DNA from: Conidiobolus incongruus B7586
Lineage: Eukaryota > Entomophthoromycota > Entomophthoromycetes > Entomophthorales > Conidiobolaceae
DNA length: 14,472 bases
Reading direction: 5' to 3'
Assembly (NCBI GenBank): GCA_000697335.1
Contig: JNEM01004207.1
Coordinates: 1-14,472 of the forward strand
Part shown: positions 1 through 8,755 of the stretch, one piece after another
Layout: each line of letters begins with the position of its first letter
How positions within the stretch are numbered: position 1 is the stretch's first letter
Position numbers and translations under genes: made by a program
The notes under the pieces: model-generated
Databases searched by the model: none
What the model was told of the DNA's origin: nothing
Seen by the model: only the letters and a program-made list of their open reading frames with translations

Positions 1-150
1 TTTTTTTAAAAAAATAATTTTTAAATGATATTCTCAATATAAATTAAAATTACTTATTATTTTATATGATAATTATAAAATATATAAAACAAAAGCTATA
101 AAAGATTTTTTATATAAAAAACTAAACAAAAGAAACCATATCTAATATAT

Positions 151-173
151 TCACCTGATTATAACTTAGGTGA
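151..173. repeat. Small hairpin with embedded direct repeat
   Basis: TCACCT (151-156) is the reverse complement of AGGTGA (168-173), giving a 6-bp stem with an 11-base loop. The 9-mer TGATTATAA also occurs twice, at 156-164 and 171-179, so the second copy overlaps the right arm. The G/C-containing stem stands out in AT-only surroundings, but it is short and no role can be assigned. Confidence 0.5.
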
Positions 174-2835
174 TTATAATTTTTTTAGATAATTAAAAAA
201 ATAACTTATAAAAAAAATAATCCTTATAAATAAATTAAATTAATTTATGAAATATCAAATTTTAGTTTTTAATAAAAATAATAATTTTTTAAATATTAGA
301 AGCTTACCAAAAGTATAGAAAAATATTATTAATAATAAAAGATACTATTAATTTTATATTATTTATTAAATTATTTTATTTAATTTGAATTTCAAAATTA
401 TACTATTACTTAATTTCTATACTAATAATGATCTTAAGAAATAATATTACCTCTTTTCAATTAAAATTCAATAATTCTAAAGTATTCAAATAATAATATT
501 TAATTATCTATTTTTTAATAATATTATAATTCTATTACTAAATTTTAGAATTAAAAATATATTGATTATAATAAATAATAATATTTTAATTAATAACAAT
601 TATTTAAAACTATAATTTTGAATAAATTTATTCAATATGAAAATATGTATTAAGCTTAATTGAATATTTGTGAGAGATAGAAAAATTCAAATATAAAAGT
701 TATTTAATTTTAAATTAAAATTTTGTTATTAAACCTTAATTCCAATATTAGATATTTTTATTCATTATCATAGTTATTGATTTATAAGCTAAGTTTATAT
801 ATATAATATAAAATATCTTATATATTATACACTCATTATTAAGCACAGGATTGATACTTTAGAATATCCAATAAATAAAATGGTTTTAAATGATAAGTAA
901 TATTAAACTAATGAGTTACCACTTAAAAATAAGAATTTTTATTTCAATATCATAACATCGAATATATTGCCGGATAAAAAAATTTGAGAAATTGTATAAT
1001 TCAAAATATATAATAAATATATTAAATTTAAAAAATATTTTTTAACGATAAAACATACTTTCAATCCCGACTATATTTTTATCAATAAAATATAAATTCA
1101 TTGAATTTATTGTGAGGAATGATTACCAATGATAAAAATTATAATTTCTCAATTGATAATGAATTTATTAATCAAAATAAAAAAGCGTATAATTAAGCTA
1201 ATAGCTCATTCATCAAATGGCAAAAATAAACATTATTATTTTTATTTTTATTTTGTTTTAATAATAATCGAAATTAATTATCTACTTATTCTCACCGATA
1301 ATTAATACCAACTAGTTTTGGATAATTTAAAAAATAATTAATGGCATTAAAATGAGGAAAGAACAAAAAAGATAAGCAATGTAATATTATTTTAATCTTA
1401 GATAATTTAATTAATTAATATTTTAATAAATATTATTATAGAATAATTCAATTAAATATTATAATTTTAGAAAATTAATAAAAATAATAAATTTAAAATA
1501 TTATTAAATTAAATTTATTGAATTTGATATAGTTATTTTAATAAATTAGGAATATATTTATATATAATCAAATTTTTTAAAAGAAACTATTTTTACTGAC
1601 TTGAAAACTCTCAAATATTTAAGATGTATTGAAATATAATGAAATTTTCCTATTTATTAATCTTATATTTGATTATAAGTGAATTTGACGTTTTTGAATA
1701 ATTTTGTTTAATTTTGAAGGAATGATTAATAATTACTTAATTATATAAATTGCGCCCTTGTCAAAATATTATTTATTAAAGTTATCTTGTTATATTAAGA
1801 TTATAAGAAGGTTCTATTCTATTTATTGTTTATTATTTATTATTTATCACCAAATGTGATGCATAAATATTAAGTTGATAAAAATTCATCTGCTTTATAT
1901 ATAATTAGCAAATACTGAATATATATTAAAATTTTATTCTCTACTAAGTCAATTGATTATTGAAATAAACAAAAATGTAAATAATTTGATTTGGCATAAA
2001 TTTTTAATTCATTTTGAAAATTTTACTATATTTACATTTAATTTTCAATCATTTAAGACAAAATATATAAGTATATTATTAATTCAATTATAAGCCCATA
2101 CAAAATATATTTAGTATACATAAGTTGTTAAATTATTTAAATCCCGAAAAAAGCTTTATTAGATATTTTTAGATCGAAAATTTATACATATAATTAATAT
2201 TAATAAACAATATATTCTGGAATAATTATTTATTAATTTTTATTTAAGATTGTCAGATTGAATAGAATTTGTTAAATATAATATATACTTATTTTAAAAT
2301 CAAAGGATATAACCTAAATTTTATAATCTATATATTATCATATCAATTGAGAACACATTGAAAAATTTTAATTAAAATCTGTTCAATTTTTGAAAATTTG
2401 AAAATTGATTTTACTTATAATATGAACAAGCTATTATTCTGATATTAAAAGATTATTTATTAATGAATTATTGAAAACTTAAATTTAGCTAATAAATATT
2501 TATTATTATGTATAAATAATTTACAAAGAACGAGTATCTAATATTATTAATGATATCATGTTAGCTGAAAAGATTGTTTATTAAAATGATCACGTAATAG
2601 TTCAAAACTATGGTTAAATTAAGCTGCCCTTACCCTATATCCAATAAAATTCTCCATAAAATGCAAAGCCTAAAGCATGTAGCTTAATGCTCATCAATAG
2701 ATTTAGACATGAAATAATTAATTTTCAAGATTATAATTTGAGAAATATAGATCAGATAATTAACATCAATATCAAAAGAGTTGAATGATTATTTAGTAAA
2801 AATACCTCAATTATATTATATGATTAGATTAATTA

Positions 2836-2877
2836 ATCAAAAAGTTTAAAAGTTTAAACTTTCAAACTTTTTTTGAT
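2836..2877. repeat. Near-perfect foldback palindrome
   Basis: The left arm (2836-2855) and right arm (2856-2877) pair almost completely with no loop. There is one A-C mismatch, and two extra T residues in the right arm. As DNA it could extrude a cruciform; as RNA it would make a hairpin of about 20 bp ending in a T-rich arm. No gene adjoins it, so a terminator role is not supported. It could be a small foldback element remnant or a chance product of slippage. Confidence 0.6.
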
Positions 2878-3130
2878 AATATTAAACAAATAATTTAGTA
2901 TGTATAAATGAGGTAACCTTAAAATTCTACTAAAAAAAATTTTTAACTCAATTAATTATAACAAAAGTATTAAAACTGTTATATCGGAATTATTGTAAAA
3001 TTAAATGGATAAAATTATAAATAATTTTAAAAACCTGTATAATTCAATATTTTATATAATCGGAAACTTATGTATTAAAATTATTTTATATTTATTTAAA
3101 TTTATTATTTTTTTTAAGAATTTTGAGTGA

Positions 3131-3760
3131 AATTATTATGAGTTTAACAATGAAAATTAGAGTTTTGCTCTTGATCACAGGATTGAGTGGATTTTCTTAA
3201 TTGAATTTGATTGGTATCCACTTGCAAAATGATTTGCTGGATATCCAGTATATTGATATTTAACTGATACGTATCCACTCTGTATTATTACCATTTTGTG
3301 ATATGACAGTTTGCGATTCGGATGATTAAATAGATAATACGGTAATAAAAGCTAAGACCAGAAAGTTGATTTAGATGGTTTAGTACAAAATTTTTGCCAA
3401 AATAGACATCGCTTAATTAACGATTAATTAAATATTTAATTTTAACTAATTACCATTTTCTCAAATGTCTCTCCATTACTTTTTTGATGATTTTTCCTGA
3501 ACCAAATGAATTATTTCTCTTTCTAGAATTTTGAGCGATGCTTATTATTTAATACATCGGATCTATTCTAGCGGATATGGGTAATGGATAATTTAATTGC
3601 TTGTGAAATTTGCACTTGGTTTAAAAATAATCTAATCTCATCAAATTACTAATACATTAGAGAATCCATATAAAATTAACTGGAACGATGATTTTACCAA
3701 AACGAATTGTTTAATAACTATTTTCATTTCAATCCCGAAAAACTTTCATATTTTTTAACA
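3131..3760. other. GC-raised island without a readable gene
   Basis: This stretch has visibly more G and C (roughly 25-30%) than its flanks and resembles decayed or regulatory sequence. It contains a 20-codon ORF at 3138-3200 whose product begins MSLTMKIRVLLLITGLSGFS, with a basic-then-hydrophobic pattern like a secretion signal, but a stop follows at once. Three TATCCA words with two perfect palindromes lie at 3213-3277, and a third AATCCCGA word lies at 3731-3738. No frame continues for more than a few tens of codons and no protein family is recognisable. It could be an eroded gene end, a promoter or an old repeat. Confidence 0.4.
3213..3277. repeat. Palindrome and TATCCA cluster
   Basis: TATCCA occurs three times, at 3215-3220, 3242-3247 and 3272-3277, spaced 27 and 30 bases apart. 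The second sits in CTGGATATCCAG (3237-3248), a perfect 12-bp palindrome, and the third overlaps GATACGTATC (3266-3275), a perfect 10-bp palindrome. Dyad-symmetric sites at about three helical turns could be binding sites for dimeric regulators, but no gene starts nearby. TATCCA or its complement TGGATA also occurs elsewhere in the window, so the word alone is not special. Confidence 0.45.
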
Positions 3761-3921
3761 GGATTTGAATTATTCAAAATTAAAATTGAAACGTAAGAAT
3801 TAATTATATTGATCATATTCAATTAGTAGACAATAACTAATTGCGCATGAATTATTGGCGGAACAGTATGTTTACAAATCATTTGTCACATTCTCATATT
3901 TACCACAAATATATTTTTACT

Positions 3922-3950
3922 TATAAACAAACTATGAATATTTGTTTATA
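3922..3950. repeat. 10-bp inverted repeat
   Basis: TATAAACAAA (3922-3931) and TTTGTTTATA (3941-3950) are exact reverse complements separated by a 9-base loop. Each arm contains the ATAAACA core bound by forkhead proteins in fungi, so the pair could be a divergent double site. With no gene close by, this remains only a structural observation. Confidence 0.5.
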
Positions 3951-4260
3951 TACTTTTGTGTATTAATTTTAAATTCTGTATTTAATTTAATATAAATAAA
4001 TTTGATAAAATATAATTAAAGCTTAAAACTCAATTAAACTTCAATACTTGGATAAAATTGGAAACTCATTATTGCTATTAAAGATGAAATTCACATAACA
4101 TTTAAACGTAGTACAAGTCATGAAAACTTGATATTAAAACAATAAAAATACACTTGCTTTAAGTACCTTGGCTAATTGTACAAAGATATCTATGAAATAA
4201 TGAATTAACTTAAATGATTTCTTATTAATAATTCATATGATAAGTTTTTCTAATTTAAAT

Positions 4261-4560
4261 AATAATTTTTAAAAATTAATTAACCGGAATTTTTTTATAT
4301 CAAAAAAAAACAAATAAAATAAAATTTTTATATAAAATTTTTAAATTATTATTTTGTAATTAATTTTAAAAAAAAAACTTTTTATTTTATTATTAATTAT
4401 TAATTATTATTATTATTTCTAAATTAATATTATTTAAAATTCTTATTTTAATAATCATTATATTTAATCTAATTATTTTAGTTCAAGAAAAATTATTATT
4501 TTTTTTTTAAAATGAATTATATTAAAATATAAAATTAATATCTTATATAATTATTTTTAT
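4261..4560. other. Extreme AT block (about 94% A+T)
   Basis: Counting by eye gives about 17 G/C bases in 300, and about 3 in the 120 bases from 4321 to 4440. It consists of long A and T tracts. Such DNA melts easily and is typical of yeast-type replication origins, matrix-attachment regions or AT-rich centromere cores, but no defining motif is visible, so the role is open. It is clearly lower in GC than the rest of the desert. Confidence 0.6.
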
Positions 4561-5030
4561 TATTTTTGAAAATTCAATAATTATGAATATAATATTAATA
4601 ATAATAATAATATGTATTGTTAAATAACTTGTTAAAATGATATATATATGAATTACATATTATTTTGATAAATAATATTGGATATAAAGATTAAAAAAAT
4701 ATTCAAATTCATTTTTTTATCAATTATAAATTTAACAATTTATATATCATAGTAAAATAATTTTAACAATATAATTTAGTATTGTAAATATATATATATT
4801 TGATCTTAAATTTAATAATTTATTAATATCAAAGTTAAAAAAATATTATATTATTAACAAATTATTTAGAATAGTAAAATTTTAAAACGGATAAATAAAT
4901 TATTATTTTTTAAATAGTATTAACTAAATATAGTTATCATTTTTAATGTTATATTTAAGACAATAGATAATTATAATTAATTATAAAATTTATGTCATTA
5001 AATTGTGGTTAATATTTACCAAAAATAAAG

Positions 5031-5560
5031 TAAAGTAAAATAAATATCACCGATCGAAGCAAAAAAGTCGAAATTGAATTCTATTGGTAATTTCAAGTAT
5101 GCAAGAATTAATTAAATTATTTAGATTGTAACTGATATGGTTCTGTATGAAAAAAAAGGCATTTATGCGATAGGAATAAATATTTATAACAGCTATTCTT
5201 TATTATATTCAAGCGCATTACTTTATAAAATTAATTGTAAAATTGATGAAAAAAATGTGGCGAATAATAGCCAATAATATAATTTACATTGATTTAATTG
5301 AATCAGTAATTTTATTGTCGAAGAAAATTTTAAATTTACAAATTACAGTCTATGATTTCATGCATAATAATCAATTCGTCAGAAACATAACCATTAAATC
5401 CGTCTATTATATGTACCATATAATTTTTGTTAAAAGATTTACGCTTTAATCCTCATTAATTCACAAATTAGTAATATACTCATGTATGGATACAGTCCTG
5501 TACTGTAACTTAAATTATCAATTAATTTTTTTAATTAGATAAACTAAGATTGGTAGGTAA
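5031..5560. other. Weak GC island with one short ORF
   Basis: GC rises slightly around 5041-5110 and 5390-5510. The longest frame runs from the ATG at 5246 to a stop at 5447-5449, giving 67 residues rich in I, N, K and Y with no recognisable motif. A TTG lies directly upstream but is an unlikely start in a fungus. ORFs of this size are expected by chance at this base composition, so I do not call a gene. A small hairpin (5491-5507) follows it. Confidence 0.4.
5491..5507. repeat. Compact hairpin
   Basis: TACAGT (5491-5496) pairs exactly with ACTGTA (5502-5507) around a 5-base loop, CCTGT. It is one of the more stable small hairpins in the desert. No U tract follows and no gene ends just before it, so it is not called a terminator. 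Confidence 0.45.
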
Positions 5561-6347
5561 ACAATATTAAAAACTTGCATTTTACCGATCATTATAGTCA
5601 AACAATAAACCCAATCAAATAAATAATGTAAAAAGTAATAAAGATGAATCTAAATATTCTTTTATCTGTATAAGATATAAAACTTATTTAGTTCTAAAGT
5701 ATAATTTACTAAATTTAAATATTAAAAATATGATCTATTACTATTAAATAAATTATTTTTACAATTGACTTAAATTCACACCAAAATTAACTTAATAGTT
5801 AACGAATAATAATTTATTTTTTTTTCTATAATTATTATGAATCTTGCTGAATTTGTTAATTTAATTACACTAACATCTAAGTTTATATAATGGCATCAAT
5901 ATCTAGTTTTATATTTTAACTTATATAAAATATGATTAAAAATATTATATTATTTTCTTAATATTATTAATGACATAAAAATTAAATGCTTGAATTTTTA
6001 CCAATTGTTAGAGAAAAAAACTTTTAAAAATTAAATAATTTATCAAAATATTAATAATATTTCAAAAAGGATCCAAAAAAGTCTCAAATAGTCTTAATAT
6101 ATATTTATGTATTATATGAATATTTAATTATAATAAATATTAACATTCAGGTTAGTATTATTTTTAAATAACTAAATTAAAAGTAAATTTAATCTAAAAT
6201 AATTTAAGTTTGGGAAATTTAATTAATTTTTATTATTAATTATTAGTTTTTAAAATCAGGTTTAAACATAAAGTATTAAGTCAAATAAAAATAATACAAT
6301 TAATTATTCAATAATATATATCTTTTATTGATATAAATTTAATATTA

Positions 6348-6419
6348 TAAACCCAAACTATTGATAAATTAAAGTATATAAATATTTAAGCGATTATTCA
6401 ATAATTAAATTTGGGTTTA
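6348..6419. repeat. Inverted repeat, 10-bp arms, 52-base spacer
   Basis: TAAACCCAAA (6348-6357) and TTTGGGTTTA (6410-6419) are exact reverse complements. Arms with three consecutive C or G bases are unlikely by chance in sequence this poor in GC. The spacer ends with one copy of the palindromic word ATTATTCAATAAT (6393-6405), and another copy lies just outside the left arm (6303-6315). It may be a remnant of a tiny inverted-repeat element; no target-site duplication could be identified. Confidence 0.5.
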
Positions 6420-6744
6420 CAAATAACTCTATGTAATCCTAGTAGATATTATATTCATTCCAATTGAATTATCAAATAAATTTGGTTTGATGTTCGTTAT
6501 TGGAATTTTATGAGTGTATGTATTCAATTATGTTTAGCGCTATCGAGTATCTATATTTGTTTTTTGTTAATATGATAAATTTAGCAAATGCTATTTGGAA
6601 TGAAGTATTAATTTGAAATATTAAATAATTTTCTTTAAATATAAATTAAGTTGATTATATTATATAATATCTTAAATTTGATCAACGTATTAAGTTTTGT
6701 TAGATAAGAATTTTTCTCTTGAACCTTAAAGAAAAATATCCAAA

Positions 6745-6762
6745 ATATATATATATATATAT
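6745..6762. repeat. (AT)9 microsatellite
   Basis: Nine uninterrupted AT units, an ordinary simple repeat in DNA this AT-rich, likely length-polymorphic between strains. Confidence 0.8.
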
Positions 6763-7470
6763 AATAATTTTATTTTAAGATTTTTAACATCTAATGTTCT
6801 TTTAATATTTTCATTTACAAACCTTATTAATTGATTATTGATTATCGATCATATTTTTAATCTATAAATTAATATTTAATACTGAGTTTTTGATATCATT
6901 TAAGCTTGAGTTAATAGGAACAATTTTCAAAATCAGATAATAATTAATATTATCTATCATTCCAACAAAAACATAAATTGATATTACTAAAAATAATATT
7001 TTTTTTATTTTATAAAATATTTCTTCCATTTATATATATTTGAAAATATACTATTAATATACTAAATATGTTGATAATCTGTATTATATTATTTTTTTCT
7101 TCAAATTTATCCAACTGTTGATCAACTTGATTGATTATTTTTCTAAGTCTTCAATAAATTAATAATATTTAAAAAATCTTCCCGACATTGGAAGAAATAA
7201 GTCATTCAAAAAAATATATCCTATAAATTAACCTAATCAAATTTAAGTATAATTATTATATCTATATAAAATAGTTGTAAATTGATTTTTCTTTATTTCA
7301 CCTGATGGTATCTTTAGTTGCTTATCAACTGATTTAAGGTACTCGATTCTTCAGTACATATATTAAAATTGCTAGGGAAAATTTTAATTTCTTTCAAAGA
7401 ACTTCGAATTTATTTCCAAAATTAGAAATTATCACTCCCATTTGTTATTTTTTTTTGTTCGACATTTATC

Positions 7471-7490
7471 AGAGAGAGAGAGAGAGAGGG
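7471..7490. repeat. (AG)9 microsatellite
   Basis: Nine AG units followed by GG. A purine-only GA repeat is conspicuous in a desert where G is rare. GA repeats can form triplex structures or bind GAGA-type proteins, but here slippage is the simplest explanation. Confidence 0.85.
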
Positions 7491-7945
7491 AATTTATTAG
7501 TTACATTAATTTTGTATAATGGCAAAATGGAATTTATCAAGTTTAAAATTATGATCAATATAAGTAAATATATAGTATATATTTCTTATAACTTAAAAAA
7601 TATATAGGTTGTATTGAGTTTTTATTCATTTTATTAATTTACTATTTTTTAATAAATATTAGCTATTTTAAATTGGATAGTTTAATAATATAAATTTATA
7701 ATTTGATAATTTCAATATGGTCATTTTAACAAAATATAATATTATATAGTTTAATATCAAATAATAAATAAAATTTATTATAATTTATAAAATTTTAATA
7801 TATAATCTCAATTAATATTTTAATTATATTAATATTTCATTGAATAGATTATTTCTTTTTTTATTAAATATTTATATATTTGATCAGATTAATTTTTTTA
7901 AAAAAATTATTATTTAAAATCTTATATAAATACGAAAATGGAAAA

Positions 7946-8119
7946 ATGAATATATCATATCTATTAAATAATATTACTAATAGTTTAACAAATAATGATA
8001 GATATATTAATTGTTATTTCACATTCACTACTGATACAAAAACAAAGTAAGTATTGAATTTGCTAACATTTTAGCATTTCAATATTCTAAGTAAGCTATG
8101 CTAAATAAATAATATTTAG
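7946..8119 (+). other. Tandem intron-like signals after a 34-codon ORF
   Basis: An ATG at 7946 opens 34 codons, ending at a TAA (8048-8050) that overlaps a consensus donor, GTAAGT (8047-8052). Downstream come TGCTAAC and an acceptor TTTTAG (ending 8074), then a second set: GTAAGC (8091-8096), TGCTAA and TTTAG (ending 8119). Each set alone spans 28-29 bases, very short for a fungal intron. Pairing the first donor with the last acceptor gives a normal 73-base intron, after which the frame continues only six codons. TATATAAATA lies at 7923-7932. This could be a tiny gene, a 5' leader exon of the downstream gene, a decayed gene or chance. No protein family is recognisable. Confidence 0.25.
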
Positions 8120-8276
8120 TCGGAAGAACTATTTGTGAGAAATATTTTTGGATTAAGACTCAAGTTGCACTACCGAGTGAAAATTATATCTTTTCATTGA
8201 AACTCATTCTGATTACTTAATATTATAAAAATACAAAGTTAATAAATATGAGTGGCCAGTGATGTGGTTCATTAGT

Positions 8277-8286
8277 CCAATCCAAT
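8277..8286 (+). promoter_or_regulatory. Tandem CCAAT box
   Basis: CCAATCCAAT, followed by CAAATCC, lies about 470 bases upstream of the start codon. CCAAT is the recognition core of the fungal HAP/NF-Y complex, and CCAATCA matches its preferred flank. Two abutting copies in GC-poor DNA are unlikely by chance, and the same decamer recurs downstream of the gene at 10443-10452. Confidence 0.5.
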
Positions 8287-8532
8287 CAAATCCAAATTAT
8301 TCGGACAATAAAAATCGTAAAAGGAAACCACATAAACTTTTCTTTTTTCAGATTTTATGCGCATTAGTTGTTTCGGCACGATAGGAATAGAAGCCTAATT
8401 ATAAAAAATGGTTGGTGATCATTTCATAACTGTGATACAAACAGCAAATATCCCGTTTCTAGTTAAGCCATAGGTGAAACACTCATTCGCACGATACACC
8501 CATATTACATTATATCAGAGAGAACTCACACT

Positions 8533-8559
8533 CCAATTCAACATGCCTCAAGCACCAAT
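8533..8559 (+). promoter_or_regulatory. Two further CCAAT boxes
   Basis: CCAAT occurs at 8533-8537 and 8555-8559, same strand, 22 bases apart and about 120 bases upstream of the TATA box. This spacing is usual for CCAAT elements in fungal promoters. Function is inferred from sequence alone. Confidence 0.4.
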
Positions 8560-8674
8560 TTTATCATCAATTAATTAACCACTGAAAAATCAGTTCAATT
8601 CAACCAAATTGCACAAAAATCTCATCACTAAGAATTAATTTAGTAAAATTAGGGAAAATTGGATAATTTTTCAA

Positions 8675-8686
8675 TATATAAATAAG
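8675..8686 (+). promoter_or_regulatory. TATA box of the zinc-cluster gene
   Basis: TATATAAATAAG contains TATAAATA, an exact match to the TATAWAWR consensus. It lies about 70-80 bases before the start codon, placing transcription initiation near 8705-8720 and leaving a leader of about 40-50 bases. TATA-like strings are common in AT-rich DNA, but the position relative to the gene and the CT-rich tract supports this one. Confidence 0.5.
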
Positions 8687-8711
8687 TGGGAACTCCAGAC
8701 TAATAGAGTAA

Positions 8712-8740
8712 CCTTTCACTTTTTAACCTCATTTCCTTTT
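8712..8740 (+). promoter_or_regulatory. CT-rich tract at probable transcription start
   Basis: This is a pyrimidine-dominated stretch on the coding strand between the TATA box and the start codon. CT-rich blocks just before or across the start site are common in fungal promoters. It is distinct from the A/T runs typical of the rest of the window. Confidence 0.4.
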
Positions 8741-8755
8741 AATGACTTAAAGATC

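Larger units (their letters stand above)
1..3130. other. AT-rich gene-free stretch
   Basis: Nothing here reads as a gene. All frames are broken by frequent stops, and the sequence is mostly A/T runs with about 15-20% GC by eye. It holds simple T-rich tracts (TTTTTA-type repeats near 1237-1256, TTATTTA-type repeats near 1823-1850), a small hairpin at 151-173, a larger foldback at 2836-2877 and two copies of the word AATCCCGA (1063-1070 and 2140-2147). No tRNA-like arm, splice-framed exon or transposase motif was seen. Confidence 0.7.
3761..5030. other. Gene-free AT-rich stretch
   Basis: No coding region is supported. From about 3761 to 4260 the sequence is moderately AT-rich and includes the inverted repeat at 3922-3950 and the word CTTCAATACTTGGA at 4039-4052. 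From 4261 it becomes almost pure A/T, with an AAT trinucleotide run near 4596-4611. Nothing resembling an RNA gene or mobile element was found. Confidence 0.65.
5561..7945. other. Long AT-rich gene-free stretch
   Basis: No gene, RNA or transposon is recognisable on either strand. It contains an inverted repeat with 10-bp arms (6348-6419), an (AT)9 tract (6745-6762), an (AG)9 tract (7471-7488) and almost pure A/T sequence from about 7560 to 7925. A branch-plus-acceptor-like string, CTAACATCTAAG, lies near 5870, but no convincing donor precedes it. Confidence 0.65.
8229..8674 (+). promoter_or_regulatory. GC-raised upstream region of the zinc-cluster gene
   Basis: From about 8229 to 8580 the GC content (roughly 28-38% by count on sampled lines) approaches that of the coding region. 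It holds CCAAT boxes at 8277-8286, 8533-8537 and 8555-8559, and three small ORFs: 8262-8384 (40 aa, basic then hydrophobic), 8408-8473 (21 aa) and 8543-8578 (11 aa). The last two share one frame across a single TAG at 8471-8473. A pyrimidine-rich acceptor-like string ends in CAG at 8351. The best-supported reading is promoter and possibly a long 5' leader with upstream ORFs; an eroded neighbouring gene is the alternative. Confidence 0.45.

Noticed and set aside
5246-5449. 67-codon ORF rich in I, N and K
   Set aside because: At about 80% AT, several ORFs of this length are expected by chance. No motif, promoter or conserved pattern supports it.
7401-7440. TTCGAA-type string suggesting a tRNA T-arm
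   Set aside because: No cloverleaf arms or acceptor stem can be folded around it, and the GC-rich stems of a tRNA are absent.
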